A DNA stretch of 64,000 bases from Myxocyprinus asiaticus (lineage: Eukaryota > Chordata > Actinopteri > Cypriniformes > Catostomidae): assembly GCF_019703515.2 (NCBI RefSeq), contig NC_059349.1, positions 25,392,744 through 25,456,743 of the forward strand. The letters run 5' to 3'. Under the pieces are notes generated by a model that was given only the letters and a program-made list of their open reading frames with translations, searched no databases and was not told the DNA's origin. Position 1 is the stretch's first letter. Every line of letters begins with the position of its first letter. The translations under genes and the position numbers were made by a program. Below, in pieces: positions 1 to 10,606 of this stretch.

Positions 1-812
1 ATGGGGACAAAGATCTTACTTTTTGGAGAAATGTCCTCTGGTCTAATGAAACAAAAATTGAACTGTTTGGCCATAATGACCATTGTTATGTTTGGAGGAA
101 AAAGGGTGAGTCTTGCAAGCCGAAGAACACCATCCCAACCATGAAGCATGGGGGTGGCAACGTCAGGAAGGACTGGTGCACTTCACAAAATAGATGGAAT
201 CATGAGGAATGAAAATTATATGGCTATATTGTAGCAAAATCTCAAGACATCAGCCAGGAAGTTAATGCTCGGTCACAAATGGGTCTTCCAAATGGACAAT
301 GACCCCAAGCATACCTCCAAAGTTGTGGCAAAATAGCTTAAGGACAATAAAGTCAAGGTATTGGAGTGGCCATCACAAAGCCCTGACCTCAATCTGATAG
401 AAAATTTGTGGTCAGAACTGAAAAGGCATGTGTGAGCAAGGAGGCCTACAAACTTGACTCTGTTACACCAGTTCTGTCTGGAGGAATGGGCCAAAATTCC
501 AGCAACTTTTTGTGGGAAGCATGTGGAAGGCTACCCAAAACATTTGACCAAGTTAAACAATTTAAAGCAATGCTACCAAATACTTACAAAGTGTATGTAA
601 ACTTCTGACCCACTGGGAATGTAATGAAAGAAATAAAAGCTGAAATAAATAATTCTCTACTATTATTCTGACATTTCACATTCTTAAAATAAAGTAGTGA
701 TCCTAATTGACCTAAGACATGGAATGTTTTCTACGATTAAATGTCAGGAATTGTAAAAAAACGAGTTTAAATGTATTTGGCTAAGGTGTATGTAAAATTC
801 TGACTTCAACTA
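1..812 (+). mobile_element. Tc1-like transposon of the IR/DR (Sleeping Beauty/Tdr1-like) type, 5' end outside window
   Basis: Positions 1-590 are the catalytic part of a Tc1 transposase, plus strand. The block after SPDLN that carries the third catalytic residue reads NLIENLW (about 390-408), so the Glu is kept. The first catalytic Asp is replaced by Asn: the usual WSDET reads WSNET near 38-52. The middle Asp in QMDNDPK (about 285-305) is intact. The right end has the double direct repeat typical of this subfamily: an inner copy at about 591-619 and an outer copy at about 786-812, both beginning GTGTATGTAAA, followed by TA. Several frame breaks are present, so this is a dead copy. The left inverted repeat and DNA-binding domain lie upstream of the window. 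Confidence 0.9.
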
Positions 813-924
813 TACATAATAAAACTGAAATGCTCTTTTGCTTTGGTGCTGATTGTCATCAGAGACTATTTGTCCATGATGTAATATTAAATTTATTTAT
901 TACACATTTATAGTGAAATTATTA

Positions 925-1118
925 TTATTTTTTTTTTTCACATATCCCAGCTAAACTGGGGTCAGAGTGCAGGGTCAGCCATGATACAATACCCCTGGAG
1001 CAGACAGGGTCAAGGGCCTTGCCCAAGGGCCCAACAGTGGCATCTTGGCAGTGCTGGGGCTTGAACCCCCAACCTTCTAACCAGTAATCCAGAACCTTAA
1101 CCGCTGAGCCACCACAAT
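925..1118 (-). mobile_element. tRNA-derived SINE
   Basis: Read on the minus strand from about 1118, the head has an A-box-like TGGCTCAGCGG and a B-box GGTTCAAGCCCC, the internal RNA polymerase III promoter of a tRNA. The body follows and the copy ends in an A-rich tail near 928-940. A real tRNA gene is excluded because no cloverleaf closes and the unit runs on for about 190 bases. Confidence 0.75.
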
Positions 1119-1893
1119 GATGGAGCAGCAGCAGGTTGTCTAAGTGGAAGATGTAAATGATTTGCTTCCAAGCCGAAACAGAGGTTTTCACCAAAATGAT
1201 CTCTTTGCAGAATCTAATCTCCACATCTCTAAGGGCAGACTGACTGACAATCATTGTGTTATGCATGTGTATTGTTGTTATTCAGTTTATTTCCAACAGT
1301 AGTGTGAAAACAGACACCTAACTATATTGATGGTATTTCCTTTTCCTGATTTGAGCAAAGCACAATCCACTCATGAGTCAATCAGCACATTTCTGCAAAA
1401 AGATTTGACTTGACCAACAGAATATATTGTCTATTCCAATCCAAAACAAGAATTTACAAAACATTTTTAAAACCAGATAATGTGATTCGACATCTCACCC
1501 TGAAATTTCAGGAAGAACAGATTTCTCTAAGAGGAAGTTGAAAGACACTTCACTGTTGCTGCTGACTGTCGCTGGTTAGTACGATCTTCTTGTGCTAAGG
1601 CATGCATTTAGCACAGTCTGTAAATAGGCTTGTATACTCACAACATTTTTTAATACTGTATGTAACATATTTAAATTAACTTTATATGCAGACCTATTTT
1701 AATTTTACAATTTTACTTTGAGAAGACATGAAAAACAAATGGAAATTTGGTAAGAAATATATTTCCATTTTTTGTAAGTGTTGTAATATCATGTTATATT
1801 CAAATTTATGCCTTAAATATGTCAATACTCTATATATCTTTGGTTATTATACATATATAATTACGGGTATCCATAATTTGTTTTTCACTTTGT

Positions 1894-1895
1894 GA

Positions 1896-1934
<39 letters not shown>
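1894..1934. repeat. (ATT)n microsatellite
   Basis: About 13 uninterrupted ATT/TTA trinucleotide units. Confidence 0.9.
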
Positions 1935-1936
<2 letters not shown>

Positions 1937-2399
1937 AAGTCACTGAACATATCAATGTCTTGTAAACATTTTCATTATTCACCTTTGTTATATTCTTTGT
2001 GATTTTCATTTTCCATGCATCTTCAAGATTATGTTGGTAAATGGCGCTACCTTGTTCTGTGTGTCGGTCATCGATATTGTTATGATATTTGTTGTTTCTC
2101 ACTTGGAAACACTTTTGAAAGAAAAAAAGAAAAAAAGTTGGCACATATGGCTATAAATTTAAGCAGTTGAAGCAGTAACTAGATAATTAATATAAAATGT
2201 CTCTCACGCAAAATGATTTGCTTCATTGTAATGGATGTGTTAATACAGACCTGCTTCTTAAAATTAATTTTGTTCAGTCCATGTAACAGCAACATTTTGT
2301 GCTCCAATAAGCAATCAGACTTGAAGAATATGTATAGCTGGGATGTGTTATGTTTTATATTTTATACAGATCAAAATTTAAGCATATTTTTTTACTCTT

Positions 2400-2785
2400 A
2401 CAGATGTAAAAGTGAAAGTGGATTTATAGTCACATGTGGTGCCTGTTTAGTTTCACTTTCATATCTGAAAGTGAAAGTTAAAGTGGGTATTTAATTATTT
2501 TAGACTTATATATTGTTCTGTTACTCACCCACACCTATCATAGCGCTTCTGAATATATGGATTTAAACAATGAAGTCATATGGATTACTTTTATGTTTCA
2601 TTTATGTAATTTTTGGAGCTACAAATATCTGATCACCATTCACTTGCATTGTATGGACCTACAGAGCTGAGATATTCTTCTTAAAATCTTTATTTGTGTT
2701 CAGCAGAAGAAAGTCATACACATCTGGGATGGCATGAGGATGAGTAGAGAATTTTCATTTTGGGTAAACTATAGCTTTAATACAG
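2400..2785 (+). mobile_element. Half copy of the GGGATAGTTCACCC foldback element
   Basis: Shares long stretches with 10920-11203, 23930-24278, 38390-38685 and 60960-61220, including the segment around ACCATTCACTTGCATTG and TATGGACCTACAGAGCTGA. The right end reads as a decayed form of AACTATCCCTTTAA. Only one arm of the usual inverted pair is present. Confidence 0.7.
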
Positions 2786-2823
2786 ATTAGATGCTGCTGG
2801 ATTTTGACTGAGAAGCAGATCTG

Positions 2824-3241
2824 TGTCGTGTATTTTGTTGATTCATGTTTTTCATGTCTTTTATTTTGAAAAGTTTAGGTCCTGTTTCATGTCATGTGTT
2901 CCTGGCCATGTGATGTACTGTTTTCCCTCCATGTTCATGTGTCTTGTTTTCATTGGTTCATTGTTTGATTATCTTGTTTAAAGTTCTGTTTGTTTATTGG
3001 TTATCTTTGTCATGCCTTCTCCCATGTCCAAGCATTTAAGCCCTCATGTTTTTCATTGTGGTTTGTCAGGTATTGTGTTTTGTCATATTAAGTCTAAGTC
3101 TAAGTCTAAGTCAAGTTTATGTTCATGTTAGTTGTTCATGTTTATAGTTAAGGTTTTTGGAAATCACATTTGTTAATTAAATTGCACTTGGGTTCTTCAC
3201 TCCATCGTCTCTTTGTTTACCTCATTGCCAGCTTCATTACA
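2824..3241 (+). repeat. 5' long terminal repeat
   Basis: Starts TGTCGTGTATTTTG and ends CTTCATTACA. It matches 4920-5352 over its length with scattered substitutions and small indels, for example a 2-base indel near the start. That divergence points to an insertion of some age. Confidence 0.85.
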
Positions 3242-3243
3242 GA

Positions 3244-3396
3244 ATTCAAGCAATCCAACTCATACGCCTACGTCAGGGGAATCGTCCCCTGGAGGATTAT
3301 GTAGAGGACTTCTGCAATCTGGCCTGCCGGGTGGACTTTAATGAGGTCGCCCTCAAAGACTGTTTCCGTTTTGGATTGAGTGAACCACCACTTTGA
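3244..3396 (+). pseudogene. gag-like fragment of the LTR element
   Basis: A 50-codon open stretch ending in TGA (3394-3396) has the pattern of a Ty3-type retrotransposon gag domain: LRQG, then LEDYVEDF, then a conserved Leu-Ala and a closing FRFGLSE. Both the N-terminal part and any downstream zinc knuckle are missing. The class is inferred from this pattern only. Confidence 0.55.
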
Positions 3397-3607
3397 TGCC
3401 TGGCGGTCGCAGTTCCCTCAGCCTGGCTCAGTATATCGACCTTGCCCTGCAGATTACTGGTTCTGCGTTCACTGTGGGGGAGGCGGATGCCGAGCCGGAG
3501 TCCCACGTCATGGCCGCCGAGCCAGAGTCCCACGTCATGGCCGCCGAGCCAGAGTCCCTCGTTATGGTCGCTGTGCTAGTGCCATCTTTTGCTCCGGATC
3601 CTGAGTC

Positions 3608-4135
3608 TGCTCCATGCCATGTCCCAGCAACGCCTCAGCCTGCTCCATGCCATGTCCCAGCAACGCCTCTGCCTGCTCCATGCCATGTCCCAGCAACGCC
3701 TCTGCCTGCTCCATGCCATGTCCCAGCAACGCCTCTGCCTGCTCCATGCCATGTCCCAGCAACGCCTCTGCCTGCTCCATGCCATGTCCCAGCAACGCCT
3801 CAGCCTGCTCCATGCCATGTCCCAGCAACGCCTCAGCCTGCTCCATGCCATGTCCCAGCAACGCCTCAGCCTGCTCCATGCCATGTCCCAGCAACGCCTC
3901 AGCCTGCTCCATGCCATGTCCCAGCAACGCCTCAGCCTGCTCCATGCCATGTCCCAGCAACGCCTCAGCCTGCTCCATGCCATGTCCCAGCAACGCCTCA
4001 GCCTGCTCCATGCCATGTCCCAGCAACGCCTCAGCCTGCTCCATGCCATGTCCCAGCAACGCCTCAGCCTGCTCCATGCCATGTCCCAGCAACGCCTCAG
4101 CCTGCTCCATGCCATGTCACAGCCACGCCTAAGTC
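3608..4135 (+). repeat. 33-bp minisatellite, 16 units, open in five frames
   Basis: Sixteen tandem units of 33 bp, a multiple of three with no stop codon in most frames, so five of six frames stay open through the array. The plus frame 3393-4205 encodes an 11-residue unit, PAPCHVPATP followed by Q or L. Unit order by the last residue is Q, four L, ten Q, then one decayed unit ending K. The run structure shows spreading of variants by recent tandem duplication. The open frames are a by-product of unit length and there is no evidence of expression. It lies inside the LTR element, between the gag fragment and a proline-rich tail. Confidence 0.9.
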
Positions 4136-4919
4136 TGCTCCACGCCTTTTCATAGCCATATCTGAGCTATTAGACCTGGAGATGGTTCCCACCCTTGTAC
4201 CCTGAGCAGGCAAGGTGAACTTTCAACCCTCCGACCCCACCTGGACCCTCCGAGCCCTGGACTCTGCCTTGGCCTGTCGGTCCCTCGACATCGCCACGGC
4301 TCTGCGTTCCCTCGGCTCCACTGCGGTCCTTCAGTCTGTCAGCTTTGACGGGCTCCCTCGTCCCTCCGGCTCCTCATTGGTCTGTTGGTCACCTGGCTCC
4401 GCCTTGGCTCTCTGATCCTCTGGCTGCGCCTTGTCCCTCCCGATCTGTCAGCTCCACAGGGGACCTCCTTCCCTACGGCTCCACCTTGGTCCTCATTCCC
4501 ACCGGCTCCGCCTCAGTCTTCCGGTCCCCAGCTCTACCTTGCTTCTCTCAGCCTCCAGCGCAGCCTTGGTCCTCCCTGCCATTGGCTCCACCCTGGCCCT
4601 TCGAGTACCAAGTTCCCTGGTTTCACCCTTCAAGTCTCTCACAGCTCCGCCGTCCATGGCTCCGCCCCTCAAGTCTCTCTCAGCCCCACCTTCCATGGCT
4701 CCGCCCCTCGAACCTTTCAGGGCCCCACCTTCCATTGACTCTGCCCTGGTCCCATGCCCCATGCCCTGTCTCGCCAGGCCACGGCCCACGACATGCCATT
4801 CATAGCCATGCTTCAAGACAAGACCCCCCCAGCTCCCTACAGAACTTTAGGTTAGTTCATGTTTTATGTGTTTGTTCAGGTCTTGGGGCATCAGGAGCCG
4901 CCCCTTAGTGGGGGGGATA
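4136..4919 (+). other. Proline/serine-rich remainder of the LTR element interior
   Basis: C-rich sequence with loosely repeated phrases such as GGCTCC and TCCACCTTGG. Three plus frames are partly open and rich in Pro and Ser. It resembles the low-complexity spacer of some fish Ty3-like elements, and no pol motif is visible. The purine run at the right end marks the junction with the 3' LTR. Confidence 0.5.
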
Positions 4920-5352
4920 TGTCATGTGTATTTTGTTGATTCATGTTTTTCATGTCTTTTATTTTTATAAGTTTAGTTCCTGTTTCATGTCATGTGTTCC
5001 TGGTCATGTGATGTACTGTTTTCCCTCCATGTTCATGTGTCTTGTTTTCATTGGTTCATTGTTTGATTATCTTGTTTAGAGTTCTGTTTGTTTATTGGTT
5101 ATCTTTGTCATGTGTTCTCCCATCTCTAAGTATTTAAGCCCTCATGTTTTCCATTGTGGTTTGTCAGGTTTGGTAACGTGTCATGCTAAATCTAAGTCAA
5201 GTCAAGTTTATGTTCACGTTAGTTGTTCATGTTTGTTTTGTTTAGTTCACGTTTATAGTTAGGGTTTTTGGATATCATGTTTATTAATAAAATTGCATTT
5301 GGGTTCTTCACTCCATCGTCTCTTCATTTATCTCATTGCCAGCTTTGTTACA
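4920..5352 (+). repeat. 3' long terminal repeat
   Basis: Starts TGTCATGTGTATTTTG and ends GCTTTGTTACA. Partner of 2824-3241. A polyadenylation-like AATAAA lies near 5286. Confidence 0.85.
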
Positions 5353-5357
5353 ATCTG

Positions 5358-6569
5358 TGATTAAAATTATGCTTAACTGTTAATTAACTGTATGCTTGTT
5401 ATGATTTTTGTGATGATAAATCCACCACACAGGAAAAAAATAATAGCTTATTTTGGTGAGGCAAGTGGCTTATTTTGGCCTTGTTTTTCCAGACCAGGTT
5501 GCTTGTATCTCTTGCGAGATCTGGTAACACTGCAATTGGTATTTCAACCACCCCTTAGCACAGAGTACTGTCATTTTAAAAAGAACGTTATTAACCATTC
5601 TTTTATGTTCTAACCAGTGACCATTTGGAAGGGAGGCTGCGGAACTTCTGAATTGGAATGAAAAAAAAACAGTTTTTGCTCAAAACAAACCGAAATAAAA
5701 AACATTTACTTTTTAGTCCCTGCAAGAGACAATGAAAAAGACTCAGTATGCTATATCTTTGCATATAAATTACAGTATGTTCAAGGCCTTTTCTAAAAAG
5801 AAGACTTTCTGTTAACACTATCAATGATTTAATAGCACAGGGCTAATAAGTAAGCTAGATTTTGTTTTTAGAAAAGAGATGCAGAGTTGTTAAGGTAGTC
5901 AGTCAGATCTCTGATGCAAACCTTTATAAATTCAATATTTAATACATCATTTAGTGTAAGTACTCAAAAATGTTACATAATCACCATCATTTAAATACTG
6001 AGATTAAAACATCACAGAAGAAAACATTCCTGTCATACTACATTAATATTAGCACATTAGAAATGGAGGGGATGCTAATCTCTTGGGAGGAAAAAAGTTC
6101 CTTTATTTAAGGTCTTTTAGTTTCTCATGAGTAATTCATCCTGTAACGAACACACCAAAGTACACAGTGTCAAGTTTGCTCCAGCTGTTGCCAGGAGAAG
6201 CACACATTCCAAAGGGCAACAACATGCATGACAAGATGCTTCAGTTCACATCCACACCAAAGTAAATGTAAAAGAAGAGTCATAATCAAAGTGTGTATTC
6301 TTACAAGGCAGATGTTTTGTGGCAAAGCTGAATGTCTTTTTAATCACTGTAGAAAGCCCAGAGATTTCAGCAGCTTATGAGCCACACCACGGTGGATTCC
6401 CAGGTACTTACACTGAACTAACACAAAGTGTTGCCAAACGTGTTTGTCATGAGTCATTCGTCTTAGTGTGTATCATGCAACACTGGCAAGTTGTGTCAGT
6501 CTCTCTCTTTCTCTGATCTCTATTAAAATTTCTAGCTGTAATTAATAATAAGAGCATTCTTACATCAGA
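5358..6569. other. No gene or recognised element
   Basis: AT-rich sequence. Short open frames on both strands show no family pattern, splice context or repeat signature that I can name. Confidence 0.5.
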
Positions 6570-6888
6570 TGCATTTTTGGTACATTTAATACAAGTTAAG
6601 CTCAATCAACAGCATTTGTTGCATGAATCTGTATACTATAAAAATAATTTTAACTCATTGCTCTTTAAAAATAAATAAATAAATAAATAAAATACGCAAA
6701 AATCATAGTTACAGTAAGGTACTTACAATGTAAGGAATGGGGCCAGTCCATAGACACTACAAGATTTCAGTGTGATAAAATCGCTTACTAACCTTATCTG
6801 TGTAAATTTATATTCAGTATTCCAACTTCATTGTCATGACAATGAAAACTTGAAATCCTGGTATTGGATATAACTTTACAAAGATAAT

Positions 6889-6960
6889 ATTACATTTACA
6901 TTTATTCATTTAGCAAACGCTTTTATCCAAAGCGACTTACAAAAGAGGAATAATACATCA
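6889..6960 (-). repeat. SINE 3'-tail fragment
   Basis: The reverse complement matches the 3' tail of the SINE at 20384-20440 (AAGTCGCTTTGGATAAAAGC and onwards). Only the tail is present. Confidence 0.65.
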
Positions 6961-7090
6961 TAAGTGATTCATCTTATGGAGACAGCAGTAAGAAAAGTGC
7001 TGCATTACAAATTTTCACTAGCATCAGAATAGTAGTATCCAAGACAAATTAGAGTGCAACAAGAATATATAAGGAATAATTGACAACAAA

Positions 7091-7194
7091 CCGTTAAATT
7101 GTTTAAAAATAATGCACACCCGTGGTGGTAATGTGGTCACGATGCGCAGCAGAGTTACACCTCGGGTGTGCATTATTTTTAAACAATTTAACGG
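7091..7194. repeat. Perfect 32-bp inverted repeat with 40-base spacer
   Basis: Left arm 7091-7122 starts CCGTTAAATTG and right arm 7163-7194 ends CAATTTAACGG. All 32 positions are complementary. Probably a small foldback element; no protein or target duplication is visible. Confidence 0.85.
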
Positions 7195-7907
7195 GCCGGA
7201 GTCCATTATTCTGCTTATACCATGGTTACCACACCTTAAGACATTGTTCAGGGTTTTATTTCAAGACATTTTCTGGTTTTCATCTCTAAAACGCTCTTGT
7301 GAGTGGAACTACTTTCTTCTGCCACGGATTCAGCATCTTGCTTGAATACAGTCTGAGTCAAAATAATCTTTTTGTGGTAATCAGCATTATGCCACAAATG
7401 CTGTTGATTGAGCTTAACATGTATTGAACCCGGAATATTCCTTTAAAGATTCATGAATACACTTTTTATATCTTTATAAAAGAGTTAATGAAAATCACAT
7501 ACAATTTCAAATAAATACACAATATTTAAACTTTGTAATGTATGTTAATTATCAATAAAAATACAGTCAAGTATAATACTGATATTTTGTGGTCACACAC
7601 ACAGGTTAGTGTTCAGTATTAGTTACTGCAAATACACAATACAGTATAGAATACCACATTACCACAAAAGGCACAATTATGATTCTAGATTTGGCACGGT
7701 TCAAGCTCAAAATAGATACTAAACTTTTATGTATAAGCAACCACAGATCCAGTAACATGCATTTCTAAAGCTTTTGTTAAGGCTAAAAAACATTCATCCC
7801 AGTATTGCACACCTGCAGGGGTTATTGTTCAGCACATGCTATCTCTGATGTTCCGTGAGAAGTACTTGAGCATTTACGGGCGCACACATTGTTACTTATC
7901 AGTGCCG

Positions 7908-8046
7908 TTATTTGGTAAAATCAGAGTTGACTTCATGGATGAGAGGCTGAGCCCTGTGTCTCCAAACCACCAGCCCCACCCGAACTCCTAACACAATACA
8001 GGTCATCACAAGGAGCACCACTATAGCAAATATAAGCATGACAACA
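7908..8046 (-). CDS. Putative terminal exon: transmembrane helix plus short cytoplasmic tail
   Basis: On the minus strand an open frame of 45 codons runs from 8045 to a TAA at 7908-7910, behind an acceptor-like CTTACAG at 8047-8053. It begins with about 20 consecutive hydrophobic residues (VVMLIFAIVVLLVMTCIVLG), then an Arg/Val stretch and a polar tail ending NSDFTK. This is the layout of a single-pass membrane protein C-terminus. GC content is higher than in flanking DNA. The pyrimidine tract is weak and I do not recognise the family. It could be an isolated exon of an unidentified gene, a relic, or chance. Confidence 0.35.
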
Positions 8047-8103
8047 CTGTAAGCTTTGTGCCTACCCACATTTCACACAATGCTATCTTACTCTTTAATC
8101 TTT

Positions 8104-8712
8104 AAAGTAATATTCCAGGTTCAGTACAAGTTAAGCTTAATCGGCAGCATTTGTGGCATAACGTTGATTACCACAAAATATAATTTTGCCTTGTCTTTCG
8201 TTTGTTTAAAAAAATAGAAAAATAATAATAAAATAATCTGGGTTCCAGTGAGGCACTTACAATGGAAGTGAATGGAGCCAGTCCATCAACATTAAAATAC
8301 ACATTTTCAAAAGTATATCCACAAGACGAAAACATTATATGGGTTAGTGTGATTTTAGAGTGATAAAATCACTTAATAGCCTTAAAGAAATATCTAATAT
8401 TACAACTTTGTTGTCATGACGACGGATCGCAAGCTAACCCTGCTAACACTGTAACGCCTGTAAATCCATAATTTTATCATGCTAAAATCATGTTAACACA
8501 TATTATATAAATATAATATCTTGTGGCTACACTTTAGAAACAGTGAGTTTTTTTTATGTTTTTGGACTGGCCCCATTCACTTTTATTGTAAGTGCCTTAC
8601 TATAACCTCAATTTATGCTTTTTTTAATAGTCAAAATAGTCAAAATAATTTTTTGTGGTTATCAACACTGTCACATATGATAAAGATTGAGATTAACATG
8701 GAACATTCCTTT
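8104..8712. mobile_element. Inverted-repeat DNA element (TTAA-type family), copy 2
   Basis: The left end reads TTAAAGTAATATTCC and the right end GGAACATTCCTTTAA, so TTAA flanks imperfect inverted ends. Subterminal phrases (ACAAGTTAAGCTTAATC and GATTGAGATTAACATGGAAC) form the longer inverted repeat also seen in copy 1. There is no transposase. The TTAA flank suggests a Kolobok- or piggyBac-like mobiliser; that assignment is inference. Confidence 0.65.
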
Positions 8713-10606
8713 AAGAGGGGTTTTACAGTTTTATGAGTTTATGATTTAATGATATACTATATTTACATGAGTAAAGGTTAACTAAAACAACGTGTTTTTC
8801 ATTGGCTCACCTGAAATGATTGCATTTCAGCCAGGAGTTGATGCATCATAATGCTTTGTTAAGTTTCCAATTAGAGCATAGATAATGACAGGGTGGTAAG
8901 GACGTAGCAGACATGCTTCTCTGTTACAAAGTTTTCAACAGCAAACCTGTAGAAGAATACATAAAAACTGTGTTGTATATCTCTGATTAGACTGATTTTG
9001 TAGATTGAATGCCTTTATGATGTAATTTAATTATGATTACCATATAAGTACTTCCAACAGAAGAATGCATAAAGAAGCTGTAGCCACATTTGTTGCAGAA
9101 ACTGATGCCAAATTCAACACAACCATCAAGTTGGGCAGTGTGGCAACTGTTGTTCAGGTTGCATAAGTGGCAATACCATTTTGAACCTGAAATACAAATT
9201 TGACATGGTCAGTTCAAACAGCAAGTGAAGCTGTAATGCTCTTCATCTACCTGCTATAGTCCTATGAATCTGAAAATCACAGGTGTAAGACTCAATGGAT
9301 TTTGTTTTTTATTTGACACCATACATTTAAGTAACTTATTTATGAGACATGCCCAATTTAAAGAAAACTTTCAAAGAATGATGAGTGCTCTGCTTCTACT
9401 GGTCAAGGTGGATCCAGCAGAGTATGATGTTCAATGCATACCAACAAATGCAGAGAAGGTCTTTTGGGTGGTTCTGTTAGATCCATGATCCCGAAGACCA
9501 ATACAAGAGAAGAGGATCAGCAGGTAGTTATTAAAAGTAATCAGGGCAAGAAAACAAACACGTTTCCCCAGTCATGACTCCCTAGACCGACATTATGAGA
9601 AACAACTGACAAAGTATTTTAATAATTTGTGGTATTGCATAAATCTCTTCTGATTTTGCCAAAAAATATGTTGGCTGTCCCACAAGACAAGCCAAGTGCT
9701 GTTTAGAATCATGCTGATCCACGAGAGAAAGAATTCAGGGGGCAGGATTCCTGGGCTTGAGTACAACCTGACAGTAAATATTTAATTACTCATTTAACTA
9801 TTTTTATAAGCTTCATGAGCATAACTCAGGGCAAACATTATTGGGTTATTCCTACAATTCAAGTCCCCAGTACAAGTTGTGGTTTTTATATTGTTTAATT
9901 TCACCCAATTACAATTTTAATAGGCTTGGTAAAAAGAATTAAGACAATTTATAATTTTACACACTGCTATGGGCCTAAAAGTTACATTTGAAATAACTTT
10001 TGCAGTGTGTCATTTTCTCATGTCCCCAGATGTGCATGTCAAACATCTTTGACAAAAATAAGTGCAAAATCATTGGATTTCTATTTGTTTCCACATACAA
10101 TTAAGAGTTTAGTGTTACATACTCTCACTAACATGCATTCAGTAGTGGTAAATGTGTCATTTTAACATTGATAGTGGAGGTTTTTTGTTTGTCCCTTGAT
10201 GCATTTATTGAGTTATTTGAAGTTCATAACTTTTGTTTTATTTGTGTTTTCCTTTATTTTGTGGTGTTAGTCATATGTGGTCAACATGTCCACCCTGTTA
10301 TAGGAAGATATATGGGAAATTAATGTAGTTTTAAACTTTCAATATATTTCTGTTTACAGAAATAAAATCATCAATATAAGTTTACAGATATGTTTGCTAG
10401 ATATCATTAACAGACTAATTTATCCACTGAATGTCCACCCCGTTATTGTCCACCCTGACCCTGCCCATTTAACTGGATAGACATCTGAAATTTTTTTGAT
10501 CATTTAGCTTTACCAGTATGACTAATAAAATCTTTAACATGTCCCTTTGATGATGAAACATAAAGATACTTTTAAAAGTGCCACCGATTTGTAGGAATGA
10601 CCCTAT
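8713..10606. other. No recognised element apart from the putative exon at 9052-9186
   Basis: AT-rich. An open plus frame at 9264-9488 carries no pattern I can assign. The phrase GTCCACCCTG occurs twice (about 10290 and 10448), hinting at an unclassified repeat. Confidence 0.4.
9052..9186 (-). CDS. Putative cysteine-rich exon of an unrecognised gene
   Basis: On the minus strand a 135-bp segment starts after TTTGTATTTCAG and ends before GTACTT, a usable acceptor and donor. The length is a multiple of three, so it keeps phase 1 at both ends. The frame has 44 full codons with six Cys in the order CxxC, C, C, CxxC (WYCHLCN near the start, FCNKCGY near residue 30). Spacing resembles small extracellular Cys-rich domains but fits no family I can name. 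It lies about 1 kb upstream, in minus sense, of the putative transmembrane exon; phases of the two do not join directly, so at least one more exon would be required. Confidence 0.35.

Larger units (their letters stand above)
2824..5352 (+). mobile_element. Non-autonomous LTR retrotransposon flanked by 5-bp target duplication ATCTG
   Basis: Two direct repeats of about 420-430 bp, both starting TGTC and ending ACA, bound an internal region of about 1.7 kb. The 5 bases before the left repeat (2819-2823) and after the right repeat (5353-5357) are both ATCTG, a perfect target-site duplication. A purine run with seven G (about 4908-4919) precedes the right repeat, as a polypurine tract should. No primer-binding site is recognisable after the left repeat; the sequence enters a gag-like reading frame at once, so the leader and the start of gag appear deleted. 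There is no protease, reverse transcriptase or integrase, so movement would need enzymes from another element. Retroviral-type envelope sequence is not seen. Confidence 0.85.
6570..7446. mobile_element. Inverted-repeat DNA element (TTAA-type family), copy 1, with nested insertions
   Basis: The left end contains TACAAGTTAAGCTCAATC and the right end its reverse complement form (about 7395-7425), followed by GGAATATTCCTTTAA. The interior shares the phrase around GGGGCCAGTCCAT with the copy at 8104-8712. A SINE tail (6889-6960) and a perfect hairpin (7091-7194) interrupt it. The outer left end is eroded. Confidence 0.65.

Noticed and set aside
3608..4135. CRISPR-like regular repeat
   Set aside because: Units abut directly with no spacers; it is a minisatellite in a vertebrate LTR element.
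3562..4155. Four further long open frames across the minisatellite on both strands
   Set aside because: They arise only because the 33-bp unit is a multiple of three without stops; no start context, no family and no conserved flanks.
9264..9488. 74-codon plus-strand frame as a gene
   Set aside because: No recognisable motif, no splice partner and no start context; left as unassigned.
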